A program made the translations under genes and the position numbers. From Vandiemenella viatica (lineage: Eukaryota > Arthropoda > Insecta > Orthoptera > Morabidae): 64,000 nt of DNA. The DNA is taken from NCBI GenBank assembly GCA_031002005.1, contig CM061920.1, positions 110,784,095-110,848,094 on the forward strand. The letters run 5' to 3'. The notes below the pieces were generated by a model, which was not told the DNA's origin, made no database searches, and saw nothing but the letters and a program-made list of their open reading frames with translations. Shown here in pieces: positions 33,560 through 45,945 of this stretch (its first letter is position 1; every line of letters begins with the position of its first letter).

Positions 33560-34546
33560 GTAATCTGTGCCTTAAAAATTTATAGCTTCTTGTAGCTAGG
33601 TCAGTAACCTTGTCCTAATTGCATGTACATCACTGAAAAAGTTCTGTTTATAAGCAACAATTATTTTAAAATTGAAGGTTTCTTTGACCAGAAAATAAGT
33701 TTACATTCTCTCAAACGGACACTGGGTTATATTAAATACAGATTTGGCCTACTTGCTTTGGCCTTATTCTGTGCTTCAGTGTGTTTCACTTGACCTTCTA
33801 GACACAGCTAACTGGCAATCAGGAATGATGATGTTCTGGAAGATTTGGGTGGACATTCTAATGCTCTGAATGTTCCTAATGGGAGTTAGCTGTGTTTAGT
33901 ATCTGAGCACAAATTAAACCCATTGCAGTGCAGTTCTGTCTTAGAAGAAGGCTGAAGCATGCTGGCTGAAACATCAGCATTTAATACTAGGATACTGTGC
34001 AACTATGAGAATATTACAACTAGCAATTATTTTGGAATAAATTTTTTGAGGGTGTATTTTCAGTGCTTGTGGAGACAGTAACAAAATTCTATGGACGATA
34101 CATTAGTTATCCCCGACAGTACTTACGTAACCAAATTCAGATAGTGATCTGTGAAGTAAACTCATCAGTTACCAAAATTGGAAGGAGCAGGACTTACAGT
34201 ACAAAACACAAGCTAACTATAGATAAACAATATTTGGAAAGATCTCATAGTGATGTAAGAAACTTACAGTATGCATTTGCCCATAGAGAGTAACACCTTT
34301 TGAATATAAATGAATCCACATCTCTAGATATTTATAATGGAATCTCCAGCATTCTGCTTGTTTTGCTCTGTGATACTATCAGAATTAGACCTGACCCAGA
34401 AGGCAACTTAATTGTTTTTCTTTGATGGATGGCTAATTTTTTGCCAGCAGAGCTTATGTGAAAAATTTTATAGTTTTTCATTTGAATAATTTATTATAAT
34501 TAAAGAAATGTAATTTTTGACTGAAAATGTGTTGGTCATGTTGCAG
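33560..34546. other. intron 3, no gene recognised
   Basis: Holds a short inverted pair (ACACAGCTAACT near 33802 and AGTTAGCTGTGT near 33885) followed by GAAGGCTGAAGCATGCTGG and CTGAAACATCAG, faintly like PLE tails. A 76-codon frame at 34063-34293 has no recognised motif and no matching splice sites. Confidence 0.4.
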
Positions 34547-34847
34547 CAGTGAGTGATGCTAGACCACACTCTGTCCCACCACCACCACCACCTTCTGAGT
34601 CTCCACCTGTGCCTGTTGCCACACCTCCTCAGTCGGCTGCACCAAGTCCTTCCTCAGAGGAAATTCCTGGCACCATTCCTGCTCGGGGCCGCAAATACTG
34701 GTCACTGCGCAAGTTTCGTAGAGCCACTTCTGTGGTTGCATCTTCACAGCTGACTGCTGCTGCCACAGCAGTTGCTCCTCGTAAGACAGCTTCGACATTC
34801 TATCTTGCCCCGGGGGACAGCAATAGTACTGACGATGGCATAAGCAG
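34547..34847 (+). CDS. host gene exon 4 (polyproline and basic)
   Basis: The acceptor is the tandem TTGCAGCAG: splicing after the first CAG (34547) or second (34550) both keep the frame and differ by one residue. The donor GTTAGT follows at 34848 (phase 2). It encodes HSVPPPPPPSESPPVPVATP, SEEIPGTIPARGRKYWSLRKF and RRATSVV, then an Ala/Ser/Thr-rich stretch and TASTFYLAPGDSNSTDDGIS. The K-Y-W-S-L-R-K-F-R-R block echoes LKLRKSFGRMR of the previous exon. A RRATSV site fits a basophilic kinase target, but this is inference. Confidence 0.85.
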
Positions 34848-35556
34848 GTTAGTTCAAAATGTGGTTATGCTTTGTCTCTAACGCTGTAGCTTTATTTTCT
34901 CAATAAGTTTTGGGATTGGTTTCTTTGTATGATGTTTTCTGCTGACAAATAATTTTTCTGTATGTAACGATTTAATGCAAGTATTTATTTCTGTGAAACT
35001 GCCATATTGGTTTGAAAGATGCAGTGAAATTGATAATGAAAATGGGTCATCCATATGTAGTAACTATTTAAAAATTAAAAAACAACAAATTTTTGAAAGT
35101 AACTTATTTTACATAAACATAACTCATTTTTAATTTTCTACACAGTGACCATACAAATTCAAATACTTTTTATGCCATGTAATGAATTTTTGTATACATA
35201 CTGTCGCATTTCTTATAAGCATTTGCTTGATATTACTTATTAAGAAATACGCCCTGTTGTATTTAAGAATGTGCTTCTATTTATATTATTCCTGAAGATA
35301 TCTTTTGTGCAGTTTAATCAAATAATTAATTTGTTAGTCCTTTTCTTCACAATATAAATCACAACTTTTATTTTAAATTAAATACATTCATTAAATACAT
35401 TATCGAACTTTTCCGAACAAGCTCTCCTTAGCTGCTGCTGCTCTAATCAATCCCTAGTCTCTCTCTGTGTGTCTCCCGTTGCTATGGAAACTTCTTTTAG
35501 AGTACTCACTGGCCCGTGGCAAGGAACGCCTACCTCAAGGATGTTATTACTATCGG
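34848..35556. other. intron 4 sequence, nothing recognised
   Basis: AT-rich, ending in a more complex stretch (35405-35560) that could not be assigned. Confidence 0.4.
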
Positions 35557-36030
35557 TTATGCTACAATACCTCGTATTCTGCCACCACTAGTTAATTGCT
35601 TAAAATTTAAAAGATGAAAATGACAAAGTGCCAGGTCTCTGGTGTAGTATGAGTGGTTAACTTTTCTTTTAAACATGTTCAGAAGCTGTTTTCTCCTGCA
35701 GTATGAGGTCTGGCATTGCCATTGAGAAGCTTGATGCCATGAGACAAAGAGACCTTGCTGCCAATTTTGAATTTCCTGCTGCATTCCCCCCCCCCCCCCC
35801 CCCCATGTTTCATAGTATACATCAACATTATTGGTGGCTTCACAAGGCATGAAATCAATGAGAAAAATACCACATAGTACCAAAAGACACTGGCCATGAG
35901 TCATTGAATTAACGTTCCTTCTTAAACTTTTTGGGTTTGATCGATGAATGAGAATGATACCATTCCATTGATTGGCATTAACTTTTATGTGTTGAATAAG
36001 AAACACTTGCACCTATATGCTTCATTTTGT
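35557..36030 (-). pseudogene. mariner transposase relic, minus strand
   Basis: Frames on the minus strand read IHRSNPKSLRRNVNSMTHGQ, LIDFMPCEATNNVDVYYETW, IQNWQQGL and LLNGNARPHTA, the middle of a mariner transposase. The HDN of the second catalytic block reads NGN, so the aspartate is lost. A long C-run (35785-35804) and frameshifts add to the damage. Confidence 0.8.
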
Positions 36031-36348
36031 ATTTATCATTAAGCAAGCAAAGGACCCATCTTGAATGAATTTTTCTGTGCTTAATAAAGAATGGTACATG
36101 TGACATGAGAAAATTGCTTGCTGATTTAATTCAGTGTGATACGCTGATCATTCTTTATGAATTTGTCTACTGAATTTAGCTAGTCATCTGTTTTGGCATC
36201 TGGTTCACTTGGCATTATGGTTGTTTACTCTTCCCGAGTTAAAATTTTGACACCATTGCTAAACGGATAATTTACCATTGCATTGTTTCCATAACTCTCT
36301 TTGATTTGATGGTGATTGTTTTGTAGTCACACATTTCTATCATAAAGG
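36031..36348. other. intron 4 sequence, nothing recognised
   Basis: AT-rich, up to the target duplication of the hAT element. Confidence 0.4.
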
Positions 36349-38916
36349 CAGAGGCGGGCTTAAGGGGTGGTGAGCAGGGCAATCGCCCGGGGCTTCGCTC
36401 TTGCAGGGACCTCGCGCAACAACCTGACTAGAAAAAAGTTTGTATTTAAAACTTTTTATTTTCTCCTTAGCCGTTTCTTACGACAGTAAAAAAGTATATT
36501 AATAGTTGTAATTGCCTAAATAAAATTTCTGATTTAGACTTATTCAATGTCACATCTGTATAAAAGTAACATTAACAACATTAAAATTACTTAATTTATC
36601 AGTAAATAACATTTTTTGTAATTTTACTGTATAAAATGGTTGAAAAATTCATTAATATTTGAATTTCGCGTTTCTCGCATCAGAAATCTCAATTGAACAC
36701 GGTTTTGTTATTTTCACGGTATTTGTGATTTACGCTAGGGGAATTGCCGTGTTTCATTTCGTTAGTCAACTCTTGTCACTTTATGATTAATTTTCCAGCA
36801 GCTGTTAGTTCGAACCACGCTTATTGGTGGGAAAATTAACAGAAGTGCTTGGAAGGGTGATGTTGACCATGGCCACAAGCTGGCCCTTGATTTCAGGCTT
36901 AAGAGTGTGGGAAAATTTTCTTTTACAGGAAAGGGTGTAAGGGATTGGAATAAATGGCCAAGTGTAAGGGATTGGAATAAATGGCCAAGTAAAGTGATGA
37001 ATAATTTACCAAAAACACTGAAAGAATTTAAGGTAACAATTGGTTGAGGGCAAAAGTGGGCTGGAGGAGGAAGAGAGAATGATGGGTGTTTAGGAAGATT
37101 GCCACCGGAGCGTGCGCTCCATCACAATTTTATCAATTATATTACCTCACTGATATTCAAATGCAGTCTTCACAAACCATCATTTGAAATCTTTCACACA
37201 CTATACTGGATTGAAATACGTTTCTGAACGCATATCAGTTACTTAGTTCGCACCTGATGTGTTTCTTCTGTTTGTGGTTACTTTGGATTCATTCAAAAAA
37301 ATTTATTAATAAATAATGAGATCATTGTATATTTTAATTAAAATACAGATCGTTAAGATGCTGTAAAATTTCATGTATTCTCAAATATCTAGTCACAGAG
37401 TTTCTTACCGGCTGCATAGTGCAAGTCTAGCCACATAACTTACTGTGGTATTCCTACCAGGAAAAGGAGACCCTCCAACCAGGGAGTGTGCTAGCATTTC
37501 GCATTAAGAGATCAATGTTGTGCCAGAGGCAAAATTCAAATTTTAAGGCATGTAAAAGTTGCAACCAAATCTGAGATTTTAACCGGGAATCTTCCATACC
37601 CCAATCACTAGTCAGCTATATAAGACTTTATACCAAGTAAATAAGTAATGAAAAATATATTTTCAAACATAATAAAATAAATGTAGTCTTTTTCTATAGA
37701 ATGTACTTTGTTGAACGTAGGGGGGTTGGTGACAAGATTTACATTATGGCGGCTGACTGGGTATCTTGAGAGTGCAACACGCAACATGGCGAAATGCTCC
37801 TAAAATTGACTCAACTTGCAACAAGAAACAAGCCAATCCATCAACTTAATTAATAACATATTGATCTTTGTGTTCCTGTATTACTTTTTTTTAGACAGAA
37901 ATCCTTATTTAAAAAAAAATAATAATAAAAAGCTAGTTTTTTTTAAAGGAGTTCGCCATTGTTTGGAAAATTTTATAGGGGTACGTGGAGCTATGAGAAT
38001 GAGAAACCCTGCTGTAGAATGATGCTATCTACATTTTACAATTATCTGATGAACTTGTAAGTGAGATTGAAGAAAATACTTTTTTTTAAAGGTAATCGAT
38101 AACACGAAAACAACATTTGGCCATAGAGGACGCAAAATTTCAGAACTGCCTCCGTATGCTTCTCCACATCCAACAGCTCTACACTGGATCACATCGTCAA
38201 AAAGTAAACTAAACTAATGATGGTGGGATGTGGGCCAAGTGTCAGACGACACACGGTGTTGTTTGAACTAACTTCAATCGAGTGAGCACCAATAATAAGA
38301 GAAGTGTCGTTGCGGTGCCTTTGCGGACTAGTATCAGCCTAGTGTGGCCCGACCTGTATGCGTTACAAAATCGGGTTTGTAGGGCATCTATCTTTCAGTG
38401 GGTAAATAAACATTAAATGATATTAAGTTTTAGTGAATCTTATGTCATTAACAGAATGAGTGAGACAGAGTGAGTTGTTAAAAAAACTGTGTAAAACTAT
38501 TTGCAAATTATTTATGTGCAAAACAATATTTATGAAATGAATTCGCGAGATCGTGATGCCGGTAGACAATTTGAGTAGAGTAGTTCATAAAGGAAACAAG
38601 CTATCAAAAGAAAGCCGATTCTTAAATTAAAGATTTTAGTGTTAGGAAAAGCCGCAAACATTATTTTTAAATCCCCGAGTATATCTTTCAAGGCATTTAT
38701 GTACCTTAGTATATCATCATTAATAATTTGTCATCTTTATGTTTTGTTAACTTTTATAAATATTCTAATATAATTCAAAATTTATTTATTTATAACTTCT
38801 GCATTTCTCGTCAATCATAAGAAATACCTAGTTTCGGTTCCCATTCTTTGCAGAAGGGACAAGGGACTTGTGAAAATCTGTCACCCTGAGTCTTGCAATA
38901 GTTAAGGCCGCCGCTG
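36349..38916. mobile_element. hAT-type element with 8-bp target duplication, non-autonomous
   Basis: The left end CAGAGGCGGGCTTAAGG and right end complement CAGCGGCGGCCTTAAC form a terminal inverted repeat. The direct repeat CATAAAGG flanks it (36341-36348 and 38917-38924). No transposase was found in its 2.57 kb. A truncated LINE 3' end sits inside at 36835-37130. Confidence 0.9.
36835..37130 (+). repeat. CR1-like LINE 3' end inside the hAT element
   Basis: Contains ACCATGGCCACAAGCTGGCC, CTTGATTTCAGGC, GGGTGTAAGGGATTGGAA and GATTGCCACCGGAGCGTGCG. A 26-27 bp unit ending GGATTGGAATAAATGGCCA is duplicated in tandem at 36935-36987. Confidence 0.88.
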
Positions 38917-38924
38917 CATAAAGG

Positions 38925-39837
38925 AATCAGATTAACAGATTGGCAGCATTCTCATCTTTTTAAACACTTACAGAAACAAGAAAGGCAATTCTGATGCAAC
39001 ATAGCCTCGCATATAGTAACCAGACAGTTGACTGAAACTAGTAGACCTTGAATGGTGGCTACTCAAGACACCAGCACTGTGTGCGGTGCAAACGGATACC
39101 ACTTTCAGGACGGTCGTTGTATATAAATGACATGAATTTTGCCTCCACTGATTTCATCTTCAGAATTGTGTTGTTTTGTTGAATTTAGTGTTTATATTTT
39201 CTTTCATAACTAAATCAAGATATAATGTAATTAATAAACATGGCTTTTTCCCTATCATCACTATGACTACCCTAGTAAGGATCCCTCCATTCCTGTAATG
39301 AATGATTGTGTTGATGGTTTTCAGTTAGAATTTAGTTTATATATATTGTGTAGAAAAATAGATAAATTTTCAACCTTTAAAATGATGCATATATTATAGA
39401 AAATAATTTACTTTTTTATCTCTAAATGCTTTGCAGACCTAACTTGGGGGATTGCCCTCATAGGCTGTCATCTACAGTTCGGTTAGTCTACCTGATATAG
39501 ACTAACTCACAGCTGCAAAGAATCTTATGAACCTTTGTATTTTGTAGTGGGGTTCACTAAAGAAGGCAGTGCTAGATAGAATATCTGGAGGGCAGATGTG
39601 TGGGTATTGTCGAGTGCATTACTGCCCTGGCAATAAGAGAGAGAGAAAATCAGCAGTTAGGGATGTGAGGACTGCTGATAGGTACTCTAGAAAGTTGGGA
39701 GAATCTCTTTAGTTAAAACGGGAAGGGTGAAAGACTGGTGTGAATTCAGTGGGTGGTCCATTGGCAGTGTCTACGGAGCATCCAGGATGTTACATTTTTT
39801 TGTGAATATTATATACGTTAGATAACTATGTACGTTC
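38925..39837. other. intron 4 sequence, nothing recognised
   Basis: No coding motif or named repeat recognised. Confidence 0.4.
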
Positions 39838-39925
39838 TCACGGCGGCAATGCTTTATAAAAACTTCTCGGGTTTCAAGCCGCGTCAAAATTGAGCCGTCT
39901 GGCGACGTTTCAGAAAAAATTATAT
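39838..39925 (-). repeat. PLE 3' tail, minus strand
   Basis: The reverse complement reads TTTCTGAAACGTCGCC, GACGCGGCTTGAAACCCGAG, AAGTTTTTATAAAGCATTG and CCGCCG, the GAAACGTCG then CCGAGAAG order of the PLE tails at 9950 and 24055. Confidence 0.55.
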
Positions 39926-40164
39926 ACGTTAATGCATCAAACATTTCCATTCAAGGAACAGTTTCAAAAATATATTAAAACAAATACTAGGCTTTGAATA
40001 AGCTGCTAATTAAAATTTCATGCACATTTCATTTCAGGGTAATCACTTTAGAGTTGTTTTCATAATCTGCATTTCAGCACAGTGTCTTTGATGGATTTAA
40101 TGAAATAATGATTTGATTGTCAAGTTTATTATATATTGATATGCTTGCTTTTCCATTTTATTAG

Positions 40165-40319
40165 GAAAGATGAAATTATAGAATCAAAAAATGATCGTCG
40201 AGCCAGTAGTCCAATAGTGCCATTACAGCATCAGATTTCCCAAACAGTGCCAAGGCCAAGTGAGCCACCACCACTACCACCAACAACTATATCTTCTGCA
40301 GTTTCTGCTGTACCGGCAT
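40165..40319 (+). CDS. host gene exon 5 (proline-rich)
   Basis: The acceptor TTTTATTAG ends at 40164. The split codon AG plus G gives Arg, matching phase 2 of the preceding exon. The donor GTAAGT starts at 40320 (phase 1). It encodes KDEIIESKNDRRASSPIVPL, QHQISQTVPRPSEPPPLPPT and TISSAVSAVPAC. Proline-rich motifs (RPSEPPPLPP) occur for the third exon in a row, supporting an SH3/EVH1-ligand type scaffold as inference. Confidence 0.82.
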
Positions 40320-41349
40320 GTAAGTTTTAAAAATTTTATTTATTTAGATATATGTTAGGACCTGGAATGCATAGAATCTTGGTACAAAGAAGATTTGTAA
40401 TGATAGCAGTTTTATTGTTAATGTTATTCCCAGTTTGTTTAAGAAATTTATCTTGGATAACACGCATAATGAAACAAAACTGTTTCTATTTCTGCATTAC
40501 ACATTTTAATAATGGTCAATTTTGGCAATTGAATTTAGTTCTTGTTTATTTAAAAGAGCTGGAAATGTGAAATATCTATAAAATAAGTTTAGGTTGCGAT
40601 TCAATTCTACACTCAGTTTTATAAAAATATTTGTATGGTTTATCGTTCATTGCATTGTGCTGTTTTTATTTCATGGGGTTAATTGTGTCTATTTGCCAAC
40701 AAAATACATCTTATAATAATTAAAAAAAACATGGTGTCACGGAAATATTTTTTAAAAAAAGAACATAATATTTAGCTCCTTGAGCAAGGATGAAAATTAA
40801 ATATATATATTCTTAGATGAAAAGCAAGACAACATAGGTTGCTATTGAAATAAAGACTCGAGAGGTGTTAGCTATCGGTGTAGAAGAGTAGATTGAATGC
40901 TTGAGATTATCATTGCCAAAAACAACCTGCATCTTCTGAGATTACCCAATTTTGATGTAATCCCTAGTGGATTCAAATAACATATAATAAATAATATCTG
41001 TTTGGATTGAAAGAACTGAATTATTTATAATTATAATCAGTCCATCAAATCATCGATAGTGTCACAGACTGAGCTGAAGCAAATGAATCTGGAAATATTG
41101 CATGATGTGTTGGAATCTGCTAATGATAACCTTGATTACTTGAAAACCCTGATCATGAATTACTGATTTATTGAAACAGTCTGAAAATCAAATCACAGTC
41201 ATCATAGTGGAGCCATCCAAAATCTGTGCAGCAAAAGAAATATATATATAATATATACACACAAGGATATAGCAGTGTCAGAGTGATCTCTATCATTTCC
41301 TTTGATTCCCAAAGGGTGGCTAACTATGCAAGACACTACAAGGTGGTCT
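40320..41349. other. intron 5 sequence, nothing recognised
   Basis: AT-rich, with a short AT/AC simple tract near 41235-41265. Confidence 0.4.
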
Positions 41350-41720
41350 CATTTGCCTTCACAAATTATCACTGTACATCATAAGAAACTGGACTCCTGG
41401 GCAACATGAACTTGGCAGCTGAATTTCTTACATCTGATTAAAACTTCCTTGGCCAGAAACAGCACTCCTATACCCTATCATGCAACCTTCTCTCCTGACA
41501 TAGTTTCAAGTGAATTTATACCTTTTCACAAGCTGAAAATGGCACTGAAAGGGATCCATTTTGACCAATGAGAATGCATAAAGCTACCACCTATTTGCCC
41601 TTCATTTCCAAATGGGAATCCAGAGGTGCTTCTCAACAAAAGAGATTTTTGGAAGAATGTAAGCAGTTCTAATGGGGCTACTCTGAACTTAAAAGGTGAA
41701 AAATAAATTTCTTTCTATTT
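41350..41720 (+). pseudogene. decayed mariner transposase C-terminal region
   Basis: Reads HATFSPDIVSSEFIPFHKLK, then MALKGIHFDQ, and later RDFWKNVSSSNGATL. This follows the mariner pattern YSPDLAPCDFFLFPKLK, LKG-RF-D, FQ-CFE-W--R---C. Many substitutions suggest an old copy. Confidence 0.55.
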
Positions 41721-42030
41721 TTGCAATATTTATTATTAACATATTTGCCATTAACATTAAATAATTGGCTAGTTGACTAAATTTGAAAAATAGATTAATA
41801 CTTTACCATGTTATCTATTTTGTTCAAAATATATATTATTCAATAAATCAAACTTTTACATTATCTATTTTCCATTTTTAAAAATAAATTTAAATTTACC
41901 TCGAAAATGCTCAAGACTGTCATGGTGTCTTGCATGACCTTACACCACCCAAAACAGAACAAAACAGTTGTGTATTTATACGGCAGGAGTCAGTTTTCTT
42001 CAATTAAAAATGAATTGCTCATTTTATTAG

Positions 42031-42285
42031 TACTGTGTAGTGCCCCAGTGTAAAAGCACAACAATAAAAACACCAAACAAATTATTTATATATGTTACAA
42101 ACAATGAACAAGTACGGAAAAAGTGGTTAAAACTTGCAAGATGGGAGGATGCTCATAGTTTATTTGATGATTCAAGAATCTATTTTTGTGAAGATCATTT
42201 TGATGTAAGAGTTTGTGCACAATGTATTTCTAAATCTAAAGCAAAACTGATGAATTTTGCAGAACCACTACTTTTCAAGTACTGA
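42031..42285 (+). pseudogene. THAP-like zinc finger fragment
   Basis: From the TAC codon after TTTTATTAG the frame reads YCVVPQCKSTTIKTPNKLFI, then RKKWLKLARWEDAHSLFDDS, then YFCEDHFD, and ends at a stop at 42285. The C-x4-C start, the conserved tryptophan and the C-E-D-H-F ending are the hallmarks of the C2CH THAP DNA-binding domain, here without the rest of a protein. THAP domains occur in host factors and in P-element-type transposases. As it sits alone in an intron on the + strand, a transposon relic is the likelier reading; a cassette exon of the host gene is less likely. Confidence 0.65.
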
Positions 42286-44655
42286 TAACATAATAAGGTA
42301 TGAGTTGAGGTTGTTTTGGTTTTATAATCTAAAATCTTTCTTTAGTGTTACGTTTAATATAATAAAAATACACTGCCAATACTATCATTACCATGGTGCC
42401 ACAATCTGATGATAGTCTTATGCAGCTCAATGAAACAAATAAAAAATAAAGAATAAATTTTTTAAATATCTCTCTTGGTTCTTGAGATATCTTAACTGAA
42501 AGGTGATGTTGTTAGACTAAGATGAAGCTTAGAGCAGACTGGAAATTGGCAGTGCCATTGCTTTAATATTTGCTCAACTGTTTTCGAGGTTATACTTCTC
42601 TAGAAAAGGTGCAAAAAATAAACACACCTTAAGCATGATGCAACTGAAAAATTATGATACGGCACAGAATAGGTTATTGTTTACAAACTGAAATAATGCT
42701 ATTTAAGCTTATAATGTATATTTAACACTTGTGTATACTCGCATCAAAGTTTTAACATTGCGGAATTCCGACGAGCGAAAGTCGATGTTTGACGGGAAAA
42801 ATCTGCCAAGTGACGTCAGTTTTGGGCAAATTGCTACTGTTTGATTTTCTAAATCCTAGTTCCATAGCGAATTACACTTGTCTTTCAGCACATAACTGAG
42901 GAGAACTGTATTAACAATGACAGAAGTTGCTACAAACGCATAATTTACCAAGTAACCTGTTCCACAAAAATGTCAACAAATTTGGCGTTTCAGGTGGCAT
43001 GAGTTTAAGAGGCGAAAGCTATGTCGGGATTGGGGGGGGGGAGCATAGATTCACGGGAAGGGAAAATGGTGCTACGTAGTTTAAGGATGCTCCAGAGTTA
43101 CTACAGACTATGTACTGGTAAATAGTTCAAATGTTAAAATGAAAGTTCATTTAAAATATGAAGTACCAGACAGTTTAATAACACCAGTTCAATCCACTTG
43201 GACTACAGCTGCCATCGCTTATAAAGGGAAGATTTCAAATTCACATTTTTATTCAAAAATATGGCATTAGGTTCCTACATATGAATGTCACTTGTTTAAT
43301 AGAAACTTTAAATTGGAATATTTAGTACCAGTTGTATTACATAAACACTAAGAAAAATTGACTTCATTTCCTGTATTGAAGATTGCAAAGAAAAGTTTTC
43401 AAATAATTAGCTCACATCCATTCGATTATCATTTTCATTCTCATCTTATTCAGCTTCAGACATACAAAGTCTTACATTGTAATCACTTCTAAAAATTCAC
43501 ACATCACACTACATCAGTATACAGCAGAAAATTATTACCTTGGCCAGCTCTACCCAGTTTAGAGTACACTTGGTGGCTATACTCACACACGAGGAATGTG
43601 GGTCCGCTCCTCAACAACCTCTCAGATAATACTAACTTGTCAAACATGACAGATGGCCAAATTACCAATCAGCTGTCATTCACTGACGTCGTTCATCACC
43701 ATTTTATCCTCTCACCAGTCAATCATGAGTTTACTTGAATTCGGGTGCAAAGATTTTCTAATCTGTTCTATCATTTTATATCAATGGTATTGTACAAATT
43801 TGATCAAATAATATGACATCTTACTTCTCCACCAATTCTAACATAAATTACACAGAATGATGCACCAATTTTTAAAATAATTTCTATTTAGTAAAAATTT
43901 CATAATATTTAATCCCTAAAATATGATTTTAATTGACAAAAGGTTTAAGTACCAAATATCCTTTAAACTGGCTGTTTATAATTATGAAACCTTTCACTTT
44001 AATTATGCTTTTATGTTTAAAATGAAATCAGCCACTTTCCCAATCCTTATCATATCAGAATATACTTTCACAAAATTGTCACATATTACAAAAGTATATA
44101 AATTCCTAAACAAAATTCTTTCACACTCAAAACATATCTCTCAATGCTTCAGTACAGTGCAATACAATACTATAGATTCATTTTCCATTGATCTCAGTAT
44201 ATAACAGACTGGCTCTGTGGGATGTGGAAACTTATCGAAACTTATCCAAACTATTCCAAGTCATATTATTACTAAATCCTATTTCAAATGACCAGATTTT
44301 GTTACTCCCTGGACCAAAACAGTATAACATTTTTTTTTTTTTAAATTAATAAACTGAAATTTCTACTTCTCTGTTACACATTCAAGCCTGCTTTCCTTAG
44401 AGGAACATATTTCCCCTTGGAATATGGCTTGCATCTTGCATGATTAACGTTATTCACCGAAATATTTTAAAATGTTTTTGTGTTCATCCTGGCTATCTTT
44501 CCCCTCATTTGTGGTAAGTGATGGATTATTCTCCCTGTCCTTATTTTGATTGATTAGTGGCAGTTTTATTATCACTATTATCCACAGTATAAATTGAGAT
44601 GGAAAAATACATTAAATTACATTTGATAATGGTTATTAGTTTCTCAGAATGATAC
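42286..44655. other. intron 5 sequence, no gene recognised
   Basis: AT-rich, with a G-run near 43034. No coding or repeat family signal was recognised. Confidence 0.45.
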
Positions 44656-44963
44656 TACAGTTGAACTTCAATTATCCGAATCAATTGGGACCGGACCCCA
44701 TTCGGATAGTCAAAATTTCGGATAATTGGATTTTTTCCGAACAAGGGTCTATTTTAATTAATTACTGTATGTCTGTTGAAAATGGAAGAAAAAACTATTT
44801 TTATAGAAAAAGAGTTTTTAATTAATTAAATTAAAAGGCAAGACTTTTATACGTTAAGTGCACTTACAAGTTCTGTACATCAGTACAGTATGTATGTACC
44901 GTACTATAAATAAAAGTCATTACTTGCTGAACATCTCGATCAAAGTAAGTTGTTTGACTGTAT

Positions 44964-45360
44964 TCATCCATTTTCGGGCAGCATGTGGTCACCCTCGGGC
45001 TGACACCCCATCCACTTAAACACAGTTTCAAGTCCGGCAAATGCTTGGCTGGCTGATGGTCGTGTGTCTGTTTCTACTTCAACATTAAGGTCATCTTCTT
45101 CCTTGACATTTTCTTCTCTCACACTTTTAATAAATTCATCATCATTTAGGATTTCATACCCAGGGTATGATGATTCACACATCACCCACTTTCCTAAATC
45201 TTCAGCACTAACTTCTGAACATCCAGGAATTTTCAAAAGAATGTTGCTGAATTGCTCAAGTGACACGTCATTCCCATCTCCTCCTGTCTCTTTGCTTTCC
45301 TTTTTTTGAGATTCTTTTTTCTTTTTCTCCTTTTCCTTCTCTTCTTCATTTGATATGGCT
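44964..45360 (-). pseudogene. Tigger-type transposase, C-terminal remnant
   Basis: The frame reads NEEEKEKEKKKKESQKKE, then SNILLKIPGCSEVSAEDL, GKWVMCESSYPGYEILNDDE and ASQAFAGLETVFKWMGCQPE. This is the C-terminal region of a Tigger/CENP-B-like transposase, beyond the catalytic core. The open frame continuing above 45373 is LINE sequence, not transposase. The DDE core is absent. Confidence 0.7.
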
Positions 45361-45945
45361 TTCAACTTGTTCCCTGCAGGGTCCTGGTATGCAAGTGCCA
45401 GGTACGGGTTTGGCGAACCCGCGTTGCCCAAGCTGGAAACTTGTGAGCGCCGCAAGTTTCCCGCACCGTAAACTCTTACCATGCTTCAATGACCACATTA
45501 GGGTGTGGCGGTGGAACGTTGTGTGCCTAGGAGAACAGGGATCTTGGCTTCATCGCCCGGATTGTGAGGACGGAACAAACCTGTATAAAAAAAACCCTCA
45601 ACCCCAAGGTCAGACTGTGCCGAGGAGGTGAATGGGTGATGAAGGAAATCACTCACCAGCGTGCAACCTCAGGGGCACCCGCACACCCCTGTCATATTAG
45701 CATTTCCTTTTATATTGGTTATACTCGTGGGACAAAAATTCAGCCTCAAAAAAAAAAAATCTGCGGGTACGGGTGTGCCGCAGACTAATCTAAATACACC
45801 CAGTTCTAAGAAGCGGATGAGGGTTGATAGCCCCCCCCCCTCCCACTTCGGAAAGTAATGGTAACAGAAAAGCTTCTTCTCTTGCAAATGCTTTTATAGT
45901 GATGCAAAGGCTGGAAGGAACCTTCGAAAAAGTTTCACCATTTTA

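Noticed and set aside
34063..34293. 76-codon open frame between host exons 3 and 4
   Set aside because: No motif, and its ends do not match donor or acceptor positions that keep the gene frame.
45374..45482. Upstream part of the Tigger-like open frame (codons read above 45373)
   Set aside because: The 13-bp target duplication shows that this part belongs to the inserted LINE, so it is not transposase.
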